NCBI RefSeq assembly: GCF_019511645.1 | Contig: NZ_JAEUAX010000004.1 | Location: 186,001 to 250,000 of the forward strand | Direction: 5' to 3' | DNA from: Microbacterium ureisolvens | Lineage (GTDB): Bacteria > Actinomycetota > Actinomycetes > Actinomycetales > Microbacteriaceae | Length of the DNA: 64,000 nt | Shown: piece by piece, positions 47,627-55,083 of the stretch | Layout: each line of letters begins with the position of its first letter | How positions within the stretch are numbered: the stretch's first letter is position 1 | Made by a program: the position numbers and the translations under genes | The notes under the pieces: generated by a model | Told to the model about the DNA's origin: nothing | The model's database searches: none | The model's input: the letters and a program-made list of their open reading frames with translations, nothing else

Positions 47627-48440
47627 CCGTGAAATCCGGTCGGCCCCTGCCGGCTCGGCGCCGACACGAGAAGCGGGAAGGTGGTTCGGTGAGCGACCCA
47701 GCATCACCCTGGTCGCGCCCGGGGTCACGCGGCTGCAACGCGCGGGTGTGAACTGCTACCTGATCCAAGCCGATGATGGGTTGACCCTCGTGGACGGAGG
47801 ACTTCCCGACATGTGGCGCCTGCTGGCGTGCGCACTGCGCTCGCTGGATGCCGAGCCCGAGGACATCCGGGCGGTGCTGTTGACCCACGGCCATTTCGAC
47901 CATGTGGGCATGTGCGAGCGACTGCTGCGGGACTACCACCGCCGGTCCCACGTGCACGAGGCCGATCGTGAGCTGGCGCAGCATCCGTATCGCTATCGTC
48001 GCCAGCGCTCCCCGCTGGGCTACCCGCTTCGCTACCCCAAGGCGCTGATGACCCTGGGCGCCATGGCCGCAGCTGGTGCGCTGTGGGTGGAAGGAGTCAA
48101 AGCGAAGCCCGATGTGCGGCCGGGCGAGCCGATGGAGGTGCCCGGTTCACCGGTGCCGATCTGGACGCCGGGACATACGGACGGGCACTGCGCGTTCCAC
48201 CTGCCCGAGAGGGGCGTCCTTTTCACCGGTGACGCGCTGGTCACCCTGGACCCCTACACCGGGCTCACAGACCCCCGCCTGGTCGCCCGCGCCGCCACCC
48301 GCGATGTGGAGGCGAACATCGTGAGCCTCCGCAAGCTCGCCGCCACGAACGCCGGGATCGTGCTGCCCGGCCACGGCCTGCCATTCAAGGAGGGCGTGCG
48401 CGCCGCTGTGCAGGCTGCTCTTCGGGCGGGGGCGCGATAA
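47619..48440 (+). CDS. MBL-fold metallo-hydrolase
   Basis: 273 residues. TTG at 47619 is preceded by GAAGGAGGAAGC, a strong site. The metal motif is LLTHGHFDHVGMCERLLRDY (HxHxDH), with further ligands His in TPGHTDGHC and Asp in VLFTGDALVT, and a final His in LPGHGLPF. It belongs to the broad glyoxalase II/beta-lactamase-like group; substrate unknown. Coupled to the preceding hypothetical gene. Confidence 0.87.
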   Translation: MHSREIRSAPAGSAPTREAGRWFGERPSITLVAPGVTRLQRAGVNCYLIQADDGLTLVDGGLPDMWRLLACALRSLDAEPEDIRAVLLTHGHFDHVGMCERLLRDYHRRSHVHEADRELAQHPYRYRRQRSPLGYPLRYPKALMTLGAMAAAGALWVEGVKAKPDVRPGEPMEVPGSPVPIWTPGHTDGHCAFHLPERGVLFTGDALVTLDPYTGLTDPRLVARAATRDVEANIVSLRKLAATNAGIVLPGHGLPFKEGVRAAVQAALRAGAR

Positions 48441-48525
48441 CGGCGTGGATTCCGAGGCCGCGCGTATTCCTGCGGGGCAAGGCGCTGCGTGGAGTCAGCG
48501 GAACGATTCTGATGAGGGCGACCCT

Positions 48526-48531
48526 TGTCAA
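48526..48531 (+). promoter_or_regulatory. TGTCAA upstream element in a CCTTGTCAAGG palindrome
   Basis: CCCTTGTCAAGGCCCTG, 63 bases before ATG 48595, the same distance as before 41995. Confidence 0.5.
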
Positions 48532-48594
48532 GGCCCTGAGGCCCGCACCTCGCGGCTCATACCGTTGCGGTTCCCTACCAAGAAGGAGGCCATC

Positions 48595-49071
48595 ATGGCC
48601 GACCGCACGCGCGACACGCACGACACGCGCTACGCCGAGACGGCGATCCAGAAGACGGCCCTCGCCGTCGGCATCGTCTTCCTGATCGTCGGGATCGCCG
48701 GGTTCATCCCGGGCCTGACCCATCCCATCGACCAGCTGGACGGCGCCGGAGCAGACTCCGACGCGATGCTGATGGGCGTCTTCCAGGTGTCGGTGCTGCA
48801 CAACATCGTCCACATCCTGTTCGGCGTCGCCGGCCTCGCGGTCGCCGCGCGGGCGCGGGCATCTCGCAGCTACCTGATCTGGGGCGGCGCCATCTACCTC
48901 GTCCTGTTCCTCTACGGACTGTTCGCGGTCAATGCTCCGGACGCGAACTTCGTGCCCGTCAACAGTGCAGACAACTGGCTGCACCTGGCGCTCGGTGTGG
49001 GGATGCTCGCACTCGGCCTCCTCGTCGACCGCAATCGCAACCGCACCAGCGCGACTCGCAACGCCGCCTGA
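48595..49071 (+). CDS. DUF4383 membrane protein
   Basis: 158 residues, ATG 48595 with AAGAAGGAGG upstream. Four hydrophobic segments; the family pattern is visible in GIAGFIPGLTHPIDQL, VLHNIVHILFGVAGLAVAAR and DNWLHLALGVGMLALGLL. DUF4383 proteins are common in actinobacterial stress islands, of unknown role. A GC-rich hairpin follows. Confidence 0.85.
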   Translation: MADRTRDTHDTRYAETAIQKTALAVGIVFLIVGIAGFIPGLTHPIDQLDGAGADSDAMLMGVFQVSVLHNIVHILFGVAGLAVAARARASRSYLIWGGAIYLVLFLYGLFAVNAPDANFVPVNSADNWLHLALGVGMLALGLLVDRNRNRTSATRNAA

Positions 49072-49074
49072 CCC

Positions 49075-49113
49075 GTCGCCCGCGGCGCGCACTTCACGCG
49101 CGGCGCGGGCGAC
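49075..49113 (+). terminator. GC-rich hairpin after DUF4383 gene
   Basis: Outer 10-base stem (49075-49084 with 49104-49113) with further GC pairing inside. No T-run. Confidence 0.5.
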
Positions 49114-49196
49114 CTCCCGCGGGGTTCGATACACGGCGCCGGGCGACGAAGTCCGCTACCAGATTCTTGCGCATCGGTACTACGTCGCTTCCTGAT

Positions 49197-49202
49197 GGTC
49201 AA
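49197..49202 (+). promoter_or_regulatory. GGTCAA upstream element
   Basis: Reads GGTCAAGCCCGTACG, 71 bases before ATG 49274. Confidence 0.35.
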
Positions 49203-49273
49203 GCCCGTACGTCTGCTTCCACGTCGCCTTTTACGGTCAGCAGCGCCGGACCGCGAACTGCGAGGAGCACACC

Positions 49274-51033
49274 ATGGTCAGCCAGTCTCCACCGACTCAG
49301 CGGTCAACGCGGCCCACGACCCCGCCACCGCGACAGGCGGCCCTGCTCAGCAGGAGTCGGGTCGGTCAGAGGGGGAACATCGTCGTCCGTTGGGTGACGT
49401 CCACCGACCATAAGACCATCGGCTACCTGTACCTGATCGCCTCGGTGCTGTTCTTCCTGCTCGGCGGCCTGCTCGCGCTCATCATTCGTACCGAGCTCTT
49501 CGAGCCCGGCATGCAGATCGTGCCGACCAGGGAGCAGTACAACCAGCTCTTCACGATGCACGGCACGATCATGCTGCTCATGTTCGCGACGCCCCTGTTC
49601 GCCGGTTTCGCCAACGTCATCATGCCGCTGCAGATCGGTGCACCTGACGTCGCATTCCCGCGTCTGAACGCGTTGGCGTTCTGGCTGTTCCTCTTCGGCT
49701 CCATCATCGCCGTATCCGGCTTCCTGACCCCCCAGGGTTCCGCTTCCTTCGGCTGGACGGCCTATCGCCCGCTCGCCGACGACACCTTCACCCCCGGCGT
49801 CGGCGGAACGCTGTGGTTCGTGGGTCTGGGGATGAGCGGCTTCGGGACGATCCTCGGGGCGGTGAACTTCATCACGACGATCATCACGATGCGGGCCCCC
49901 GGCATGACCATGTGGCGGATGCCGATCTTCACGTGGAACACGCTGGTCACCAGCATCCTCGTCCTGATGGCGTTCCCCATTCTGGCGGCCGCCCTCTTCG
50001 CGGGGGCCTCAGACCGCATCCTCGATTCCCATATCTTCGATCCCCAGAACGGCGGGGTGCTGCTCTGGCAGCACCTGTTCTGGTTCTTCGGTCACCCCGA
50101 GGTCTACGTGATCGCGCTGCCGTTCTTCGGGATCGTGTCGGAGATCTTCCCGGTGTCAGCCGCAAGCCGATCTTCGGTTACAAGACCCTCGTGTACGCCA
50201 CCATCGCGATCGCCGCCTATTCCGTCGCGGTCTGGGCCCATCACATGTACCCGACCGGGGCCGTGCTGCTGCCGTTCTTCGCCCTGCTCACCATGCTGAT
50301 CGCCGTGCCAACAGGCGTGAAGATTTTCAACTGGATCGGCACCATGTGGCGCGGCTCGGTCACCTTCGAGACACCGATGATGTTCGCGCTGGGCTTCCTC
50401 GTCTCGTTCGTGTTCGGCGGCCTGACCGGCGTCATCCTCGCGTCGCCGCCGCTGGACTTCCATCTCCACGACTCGTACTTCGTGGTCGCGCACTTCCACT
50501 ACGTCGTCTTCGGCACCGTCGTATTCGCGATGTTCGCCGGCTTCTACTTCTGGTGGCCGAAGTTCACGGGCCGCATGCTCAACGAGCGGCTCGGCTACAT
50601 CCACTTCTGGATGCTGTTCATCGGGTTCCACCTCACCTTCCTCATCCAGCACTGGCTAGGCGTGGAAGGGATGCCGCGCCGCTACGCCGACCACGCCGAC
50701 CAGGACCAGTTCACCTGGGAGAACCAAGTATCCACCGCGGGCGCGATCCTGCTCGGCGCGTCGATGATCCCGTTCCTGTTCAACGTCTGGATCACCGCCC
50801 GCAAGGCGCCCAAGGTCACGGTCAACGACCCCTGGGGATACGGCGCTTCGCTCGAGTGGGCGACGTCGTGCCCGCCCCCGCGGCACAACTTCACGTCCAT
50901 CCCTCGCATCCGCAGCGAGCGGCCGGCCTTCGACCTCAACCATCCCGAAGCCGGCCTACCGGTCGGCGTCGGACCCGCAAAGGACGCGCCGGACGCGCCC
51001 GTACAGGATCTCGGGACCGGCGAACAGAAGTAG
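49274..51033 (+). pseudogene. ctaD: Cytochrome c oxidase subunit I, frameshifted
   Basis: The first frame runs from ATG 49274 through [14 protein letters not shown], the heme ligand region [15 protein letters not shown] and [15 protein letters not shown] to about 50155; the rest, from RKPIFGYK through [13 protein letters not shown] and [14 protein letters not shown] to 51033, is in another frame. Adding one T to GTG-TCAGC at about 50156 restores the normal [13 protein letters not shown]. It is thus either a recent pseudogene or an assembly error. No subunit II or III genes are nearby, so it is an orphan copy. Confidence 0.88.
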
Positions 51034-51116
51034 GAGATCGACGCGCGGGGACGATCCTGGCAGCAGCCGCAATCCGGCATGACCTGTGTTGCTGACCCGG
51101 TCTGAACAGGAGAGCG

Positions 51117-51420
51117 AGGTTTAACTTCACCGACAAGACATTCAGCACAGGGTGGGCGCTGGAGAAGCCTGACGCGGTCTACGCGCGCAAACTCCAGGAG
51201 GAATGCAGGGCCGGCTGCAGGTCGCCCGGCTGTATCACATGACCGATGACCACGAGGTGTGCGGGGTCTTCTCGCGTTCCTGCTGGCCCGCGACACCATG
51301 CATCAGATTCAGTGGCTCGCCGCCGCGTCGGAACTCATGGAGCAGGGCGTCGAGACGCTCCCGGTGGCGAACAACTTCCCGCTGACGGAGGAGGACCGCG
51401 ACGTGTCGCACAAGAGTCGC
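51117..51420 (+). pseudogene. Manganese catalase remnant
   Basis: Three pieces of a Mn-catalase in different frames. FNFTDKTFSTGWALEKPDAV then YARKLQEE matches the N-terminus; GRLQVARLYHMTDDHEV and then, after a frameshift, GLLAFLLARDTMHQIQWLAA with NNFPLTEEDRDVS match the C-terminal half. The middle, with most of the helical bundle, is deleted. The last codon runs straight into the right att copy, so the end of the gene was lost at the island boundary. Confidence 0.7.
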
Positions 51421-51440
51421 AGGTTCGATTCCTGTCGGGG
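51416..51440 (+). repeat. attR core: tRNA-Arg 3'-end fragment
   Basis: Identical over 25 bases to 34180-34204. The next bases are CACCA, as in the tRNA, but one G is missing from the acceptor run. The fragment is the displaced end of the original tRNA. Confidence 0.8.
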
Positions 51441-51450
51441 CACCACGGCA

Positions 51451-51478
51451 AGAGGCCGGTCCGCGCGCACCGGCCTCT
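51451..51478 (+). terminator. Displaced original tRNA terminator
   Basis: AGAGGCCGGT pairs with ACCGGCCTCT over an 8-base loop, followed by CGCGTTT. It lies 10 bases after the att copy, the spacing expected for the terminator of the tRNA before insertion. Confidence 0.7.
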
Positions 51479-51526
51479 CGCGTTTCCAGGTGCTGTCCAC
51501 GACCCACGACGGGTTCCGCCCGACCT

Positions 51527-51532
51527 TGTCAA
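51527..51532 (+). promoter_or_regulatory. TGTCAA upstream element in a CCTTGTCAAGG palindrome
   Basis: CCTTGTCAAGGGCGTTCCGC, 77 bases before ATG 51610; differs from the copy at 41926 at few positions over about 23 bases. Confidence 0.5.
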
Positions 51533-51609
51533 GGGCGTTCCGCGGTGTCGCTACCCGCCCGATGCTGAGGCACGTCGGCAGACTCGCACGCCGACGGAAG
51601 GAGACGACC

Positions 51610-51735
51610 ATGGTGCACTTCACTCCCGGGGAGGCCGGCCTCCGGCGCGGCGAGGGCGTCATGTTCAAGTCGTGGATCGCGGTGCTCGCGGGCGGGCTGG
51701 CGTACATGATCTCGATCCCGCTGGTCGGGCGATGA
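51610..51735 (+). CDS. 41-residue membrane peptide upstream of DUF6766
   Basis: ATG 51610 with GGAAGGAG 6 bases upstream. Starts MVHFTPGEAGLRRGEGVMFK and has one membrane segment, IAVLAGGLAYMISIPL. Its stop overlaps the start of the DUF6766 gene by 4 bases. Not in any family I recognise; its translation is well supported by the overlap and the ribosome site. Confidence 0.6.
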   Translation: MVHFTPGEAGLRRGEGVMFKSWIAVLAGGLAYMISIPLVGR

Positions 51736-52412
51736 CCATGCGGCCGCTTCGCGACAACGCCCTCAGCATCGCCTTCGGCGCGCTCTTCGTGCTGGCGCTC
51801 GCTGGTCAGTCCATCGCCGGCTACTTCGAGAACAACGAGCAGCTCCAGCAGCACGGCATGGCCCCGCTGAGCTTCGCCGCGTTCGTGACCTCGTCGGATT
51901 TCGTCGTCGACGTGGCCGAGAACTGGCAATCGGAGTTCCTGCAGTTCTTCCTGTTCATCGCCGCGACCATCTGGCTCGTCCAGCGCGGCTCCCCCGAGTC
52001 GAAGAAGCCCGGTGATGAGGGACCGGGCACGGACGAGGAGCAGCTCGTCGGCGAGCACGCACAACCGGACTCCCCCGCGTGGGCCAAGGCTCGAGGCATC
52101 CGTCAGACGATCTACTCGAACTCCCTGCTGCTGGTGATGGGGATCGTCTTCGCGCTGTCGTGGCTGGCGCAGTCGCTGGCGGGCGTGGTCGTGATGAACT
52201 CCGAGAGCGCGGAGCACGGGCTGCCGTCGATGACATGGCTGGAGTATCTGGTCACACCGGACTTCTGGAACCGGACGCTGCAGAACTGGCAGTCGGAGTT
52301 CCTCGCGGTCGGGGCGATGATCGCACTGTCGATCTTCCTGCGCCAGCGCGGCTCGAGCGAGTCGAAGCCCGTCGGCGCGCCGCACCACGAGACGGCGATC
52401 TCGGGCGAGTGA
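51732..52412 (+). CDS. DUF6766 membrane protein with internal duplication
   Basis: 226 residues with four hydrophobic segments. The protein is two repeats of one module: SDFVVDVAENWQSEFL with QRGSPESK in the first half, and PDFWNRTLQNWQSEFL with QRGSSESK in the second. Each module ends in a short soluble linker. This is the full-length form of which 41995-42201 is a half. Found in actinobacterial stress islands; function unknown. Confidence 0.75.
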   Translation: MTMRPLRDNALSIAFGALFVLALAGQSIAGYFENNEQLQQHGMAPLSFAAFVTSSDFVVDVAENWQSEFLQFFLFIAATIWLVQRGSPESKKPGDEGPGTDEEQLVGEHAQPDSPAWAKARGIRQTIYSNSLLLVMGIVFALSWLAQSLAGVVVMNSESAEHGLPSMTWLEYLVTPDFWNRTLQNWQSEFLAVGAMIALSIFLRQRGSSESKPVGAPHHETAISGE

Positions 52413-52454
52413 CGTGCGCCGGGGGCCACCTTGCACCGTATCCGTCCGAATTGC

Positions 52455-52460
52455 TGTCAA
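52455..52460 (+). promoter_or_regulatory. TGTCAA upstream element
   Basis: Reads TGTCAAGCCCTATG, 115 bases before ATG 52576. Confidence 0.35.
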
Positions 52461-52575
52461 GCCCTATGCGGCTGGGATGCTCGGGAGGATCATCGAGGAA
52501 GGAGCTGATCGGCATCCCCTTCTCTTGCGCCCCCGCGCTTCGTTTCGCCGGCAGTATCTCCCTCGGAGGCCCATC

Positions 52576-52914
52576 ATGGGCAAGTTGATCTACGAAGGGA
52601 CCGTCAAGGTCGACTTCGACGACCGCACACTCGCGCATCTTCAACTCGTGATCGGCACGAAGCTGCGTCGGGGCGAGCCGTTCCACTTCACCTGGCGGGA
52701 CGACGCCAGCATCGGTGACGGGCGGACAACCGTCTGGATCCACCCGCGGTGCTCGCTGATCTACAAGTTCTACGGCAGCCGCAAACCTCAGCTGAACCCC
52801 GCGTGGATCGACGCTCTGGCTTACACGGCGAACTCGCCGACCGGCCTCTACCTCGTGCCCGAGCCGTCGATGCCGCCGCTGCGTGAGGAGCACGAGCACG
52901 ACGTGGTGGGGTGA
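52576..52914 (+). CDS. DUF7882-like small protein
   Basis: 112 residues, ATG 52576 with GGAGG upstream. MGKLIYEGTVKVDFDDRTLA, then HLQLVIGTKLRRGEPF, WIHPRCSLIYKFYGSRKPQL and NPAWIDALAYTANSPTGL. It is the most complete of three copies in the window (others at 43532 and 45837). Small soluble protein without a known role; no ligase motif. Confidence 0.7.
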   Translation: MGKLIYEGTVKVDFDDRTLAHLQLVIGTKLRRGEPFHFTWRDDASIGDGRTTVWIHPRCSLIYKFYGSRKPQLNPAWIDALAYTANSPTGLYLVPEPSMPPLREEHEHDVVG

Positions 52915-52942
52915 CGCCGGGCCGCCGTCCACGGGAGCAGTG

Positions 52943-53044
52943 ATGAAGCGGATCGACATCTACTGCAGCGCAGACCCTTACAGCGTCGGCGGGCGCCATC
53001 GGGGAGCGACGACGTCGGAACGCGGACTCATCACCATCGGTTAA
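52943..53044 (+). pseudogene. Truncated relative of the 46114 small protein
   Basis: 33 residues beginning MKRIDIYCSADPYSVGGRHR, similar to VEVVYGGESYRISGHS of the 46114 protein, then losing the helix. GGGAG precedes the ATG. Either a very short product or a broken gene; the order DUF6766-DUF7882-this family echoes the island interior. Confidence 0.4.
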
Positions 53045-53221
53045 CATGCTCAGTCAATCTCAGCGTGAGCTGAGCGAACTGCCGCGCGCTCCGACAACAC
53101 CGGGCCTTCGAAGTAGGCTGCGGCCGCTCCTCCTGTGCGCGGCGCCCAGCTGCTGTCGCCCGATGCAAACGCTGCGTGGCAGGCCCGCTCGCGCAAGCCG
53201 GTGTGCCAGTCGCGTGGCAGC

Positions 53222-53359
53222 ATGGCGCAGAAGGGCGAAACCGGCTGGGCCGACGCTGAGGGGTATGGTGCGTCCTACCTGTTTACCGCTCAAGACGGTC
53301 GTTGGGCGATGTTCAAGGATGAGTTGAAGTACGTCAAGGCCCCCGACGAGGCAAGCTGA
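53222..53359 (+). CDS. Possible small protein or gene fragment
   Basis: 45 residues from ATG 53222; GETGWADAEGYGASYLFTAQ and DGRWAMFKDELKYVKAP look like a real domain end. There is no clear ribosome site, and the frame continues upstream without pattern. May be the 3' end of a lost gene. The remainder of the 53045-53377 gap holds nothing else recognised. Confidence 0.3.
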   Translation: MAQKGETGWADAEGYGASYLFTAQDGRWAMFKDELKYVKAPDEAS

Positions 53360-53367
53360 CGCACGGA
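53342..53367 (+). repeat. 26-base repeat, copy 1
   Basis: CCCGACGAGGCAAGCTGACG plus CACGGA; differs at one base from 54541-54566. Confidence 0.45.
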
Positions 53368-53377
53368 TAACGACCGC

Positions 53378-53560
53378 CTATCGCTCGTTCGGCTTCATCA
53401 TTCTGATGCCGATGAGGACCAGGGCGGCGCCGATCGCGGCGGCACCTACGAGCGCGACAGTCGACCCGCCGCCGAGTGGGAGTAGCGTCCCGAAGACCGC
53501 CATGGCGAGGCCAATAAGGAAGAGAGCTGCGATGTAGATCGTCACGGCGGAGGAGTTCAC
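53378..53560 (-). CDS. Two-helix small membrane protein
   Basis: 60 residues. Two hydrophobic segments (IYIAALFLIGLAMAVFGTLL and ALVGAAAIGAALVLIGIRMM) and a basic/polar end. GTG 53560 has no strong ribosome site. No family recognised. Confidence 0.5.
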   Translation of the reverse strand: MNSSAVTIYIAALFLIGLAMAVFGTLLPLGGGSTVALVGAAAIGAALVLIGIRMMKPNER

Positions 53561-53647
53561 CTGCGAACGCTGGCGAGCCTCAGCCCGCTGGAGGCGCTGT
53601 GGACAGCCCGCCGGAGGGCCGCCTATCGGACGCGGATACTCGCCCAG

Positions 53648-53887
53648 CTAACCGTCTTGACTGACGGCGACCGTGCGGCGCCCAATAGCAAGCCAGGCAA
53701 GCGCGCCGAGGACCGGAACCAAGAGCACGAGCGCTGCCCACAGCAGGCCCTGCGCCGGGGTGAGACGCTTCGCGGCTCGAGCGAGACTGACGAGCGCGAC
53801 GATCGTGAACGCGATCACCAGAGCGCAGATGACAGACCACGCGATGTCATAGCCGGCGGGGATCAGTGGGTTGTGCTCATCGCTCAC
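53648..53887 (-). CDS. PLDc_N-type small membrane protein
   Basis: 79 residues from GTG 53887. Two membrane segments around a basic loop, with LLWAALVLLVPVLGALAWLA and the final IGR, a pattern of PLD nuclease N-terminal domain proteins that serve as membrane anchors or immunity-like factors. Stand-alone; role unknown. Confidence 0.6.
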   Translation of the reverse strand: MSDEHNPLIPAGYDIAWSVICALVIAFTIVALVSLARAAKRLTPAQGLLWAALVLLVPVLGALAWLAIGRRTVAVSQDG

Positions 53888-53973
53888 CTTTTCAGCCTAT
53901 GGTCGGCGATGCTTCTCCGGATAAAAACCGGCGATGGAGCCGCAGGCGAAGCAGACTGGCTACCGTGGGCTGC

Positions 53974-54519
53974 ATGACGCGGGTGTGGCTGACCCAGTGG
54001 GAGTGGGCGTGCTGCGGTGACGCATTCGAGGTGGGCGACGACGTCGACTTCGGCATCGCGACCCGCACCCCTGACGCGTCGCTCGCTGAACTGCTCGGTC
54101 CGGCCCTGCTCGCGACAGTGGATGCGGTCGAATCGCATCACGAAGAGGAATTCCCCGATCGAGTACGCGGCCGCGTAACCGCCGTGCACCCCGCCACCTT
54201 TGAAGTCTGGGAACGTCGCTCCTTGCGTCGCCCGGGTCACGGCGCGCCTGCGAACGCGGTCATGCCGGCTGACGGCGAGGAGTGGCCGCTGGTCGGTCGT
54301 GACCTCGGCGGCGGCGTGTTCGCCGACTCGCGCCCGGCGCGGTACGTGATTGACATTGTGCCTCTGCCTGGCACCGTCACGCTCGAGCCGACCCGCGGCG
54401 TGCGGCTGCCCTCGGCCGGACGTAGCCTGCCGACGGTCGACAACCGCATCGGCGAACCACCCGCTGAGCGGAAGGCGCGAGTGCAGGCGGGCTGGCTGGT
54501 CGACGTCGAAGATCGCTAG
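53974..54519 (+). CDS. DUF6578 family protein
   Basis: 181 residues from ATG 53974. The start MTRVWLTQWEWACCGDAFEV with its two cysteines is the DUF6578 signature; the rest is beta-rich and soluble, including EWPLVGRDLGGGVFADSRPA. Family without known role, scattered in actinobacteria. Confidence 0.7.
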   Translation: MTRVWLTQWEWACCGDAFEVGDDVDFGIATRTPDASLAELLGPALLATVDAVESHHEEEFPDRVRGRVTAVHPATFEVWERRSLRRPGHGAPANAVMPADGEEWPLVGRDLGGGVFADSRPARYVIDIVPLPGTVTLEPTRGVRLPSAGRSLPTVDNRIGEPPAERKARVQAGWLVDVEDR

Positions 54520-54540
54520 TCGAGCGCGTGCAGCTGGCTA

Positions 54541-54566
54541 CCCGACGAGGCACGCTGACGCACGGA
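54541..54566 (+). repeat. 26-base repeat, copy 2
   Basis: CCCGACGAGGCACGCTGACG plus CACGGA; one mismatch to 53342-53367, 1.2 kb away. Confidence 0.45.
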
Positions 54567-54622
54567 CACACCGACCCCTCGGGCCGTTTCTTGACTGCCG
54601 TCGTCGGCGTAGTGTCTGCCCC

Positions 54623-54976
54623 GTGGTCGAACGATTCGCGGATGTGGTCATGGTGCCCGAATTGGTCGGATTACCCTTCCACGTTGGTCGCGACATCGCC
54701 GCCGAGGCAGGCGTGACCCTCGCGAATCCAGACCCCGATGGCCCTCCAATCGGCGCACTCGCGTGGCCGGGGCTGTACTACATCACCTCACAGCGACCCG
54801 CGGCCGGGGCGGAGGCGTACCGATGGGACTCCGTCGCAGTGGAAATCGTCGCGCATGGTGAGGCAGATTCCAACGCCGCACGAATCTGGCCTGAAGTGCC
54901 TCCCGTGGATGTCGCTCGCGCCGTCCCTGAGCGGGATTCCTTTGGGCCTCAGCACCACGACGACGCACACGGCTAG
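54623..54976 (+). CDS. PASTA-like domain protein
   Basis: 117 residues from GTG 54623. VVMVPELVGLPFHVGRDIAA then EAGVTLANPDPDGPPIGALA and ITSQRPAAGA match a single PASTA domain (VPxxVG...A...AG...I..Q.P..G). Lacks a kinase or transpeptidase domain and any membrane segment, so it is not a typical cell-wall sensor. Role unknown. Confidence 0.6.
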   Translation: MVERFADVVMVPELVGLPFHVGRDIAAEAGVTLANPDPDGPPIGALAWPGLYYITSQRPAAGAEAYRWDSVAVEIVAHGEADSNAARIWPEVPPVDVARAVPERDSFGPQHHDDAHG

Positions 54977-55006
54977 CGGGCGACGAAGGCGCGGCAAGCC
55001 GCTAGC
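54972..55006 (+). terminator. Hairpin over the PASTA gene stop
   Basis: Eight-base stem GCTAGCGG (54972-54979) with CCGCTAGC (54999-55006); the stop codon lies inside the left arm. Confidence 0.45.
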
Positions 55007-55083
55007 AGGATTGGCTCTCGTGCGGTGAGCGACCCTTCGCAAGCCGGGCGACATGGGGTCGTGCGGAGGATAGCGTCGGGAAG

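Larger units (their letters stand above)
34180..51440. mobile_element. Decayed integrative element inserted in tRNA-Arg(CCG)
   Basis: The 25-base sequence at the tRNA 3' end (34180-34204) is repeated exactly at 51416-51440. An integrase remnant sits directly beside the tRNA and a relaxase remnant next to that. The 17-kb interior carries accessory genes, several broken, unlike the conserved synteny to the left. This is the classic layout of an integrated island with attL and attR. No complete integrase or relaxase remains, so it should not be able to move by itself. Confidence 0.75.
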
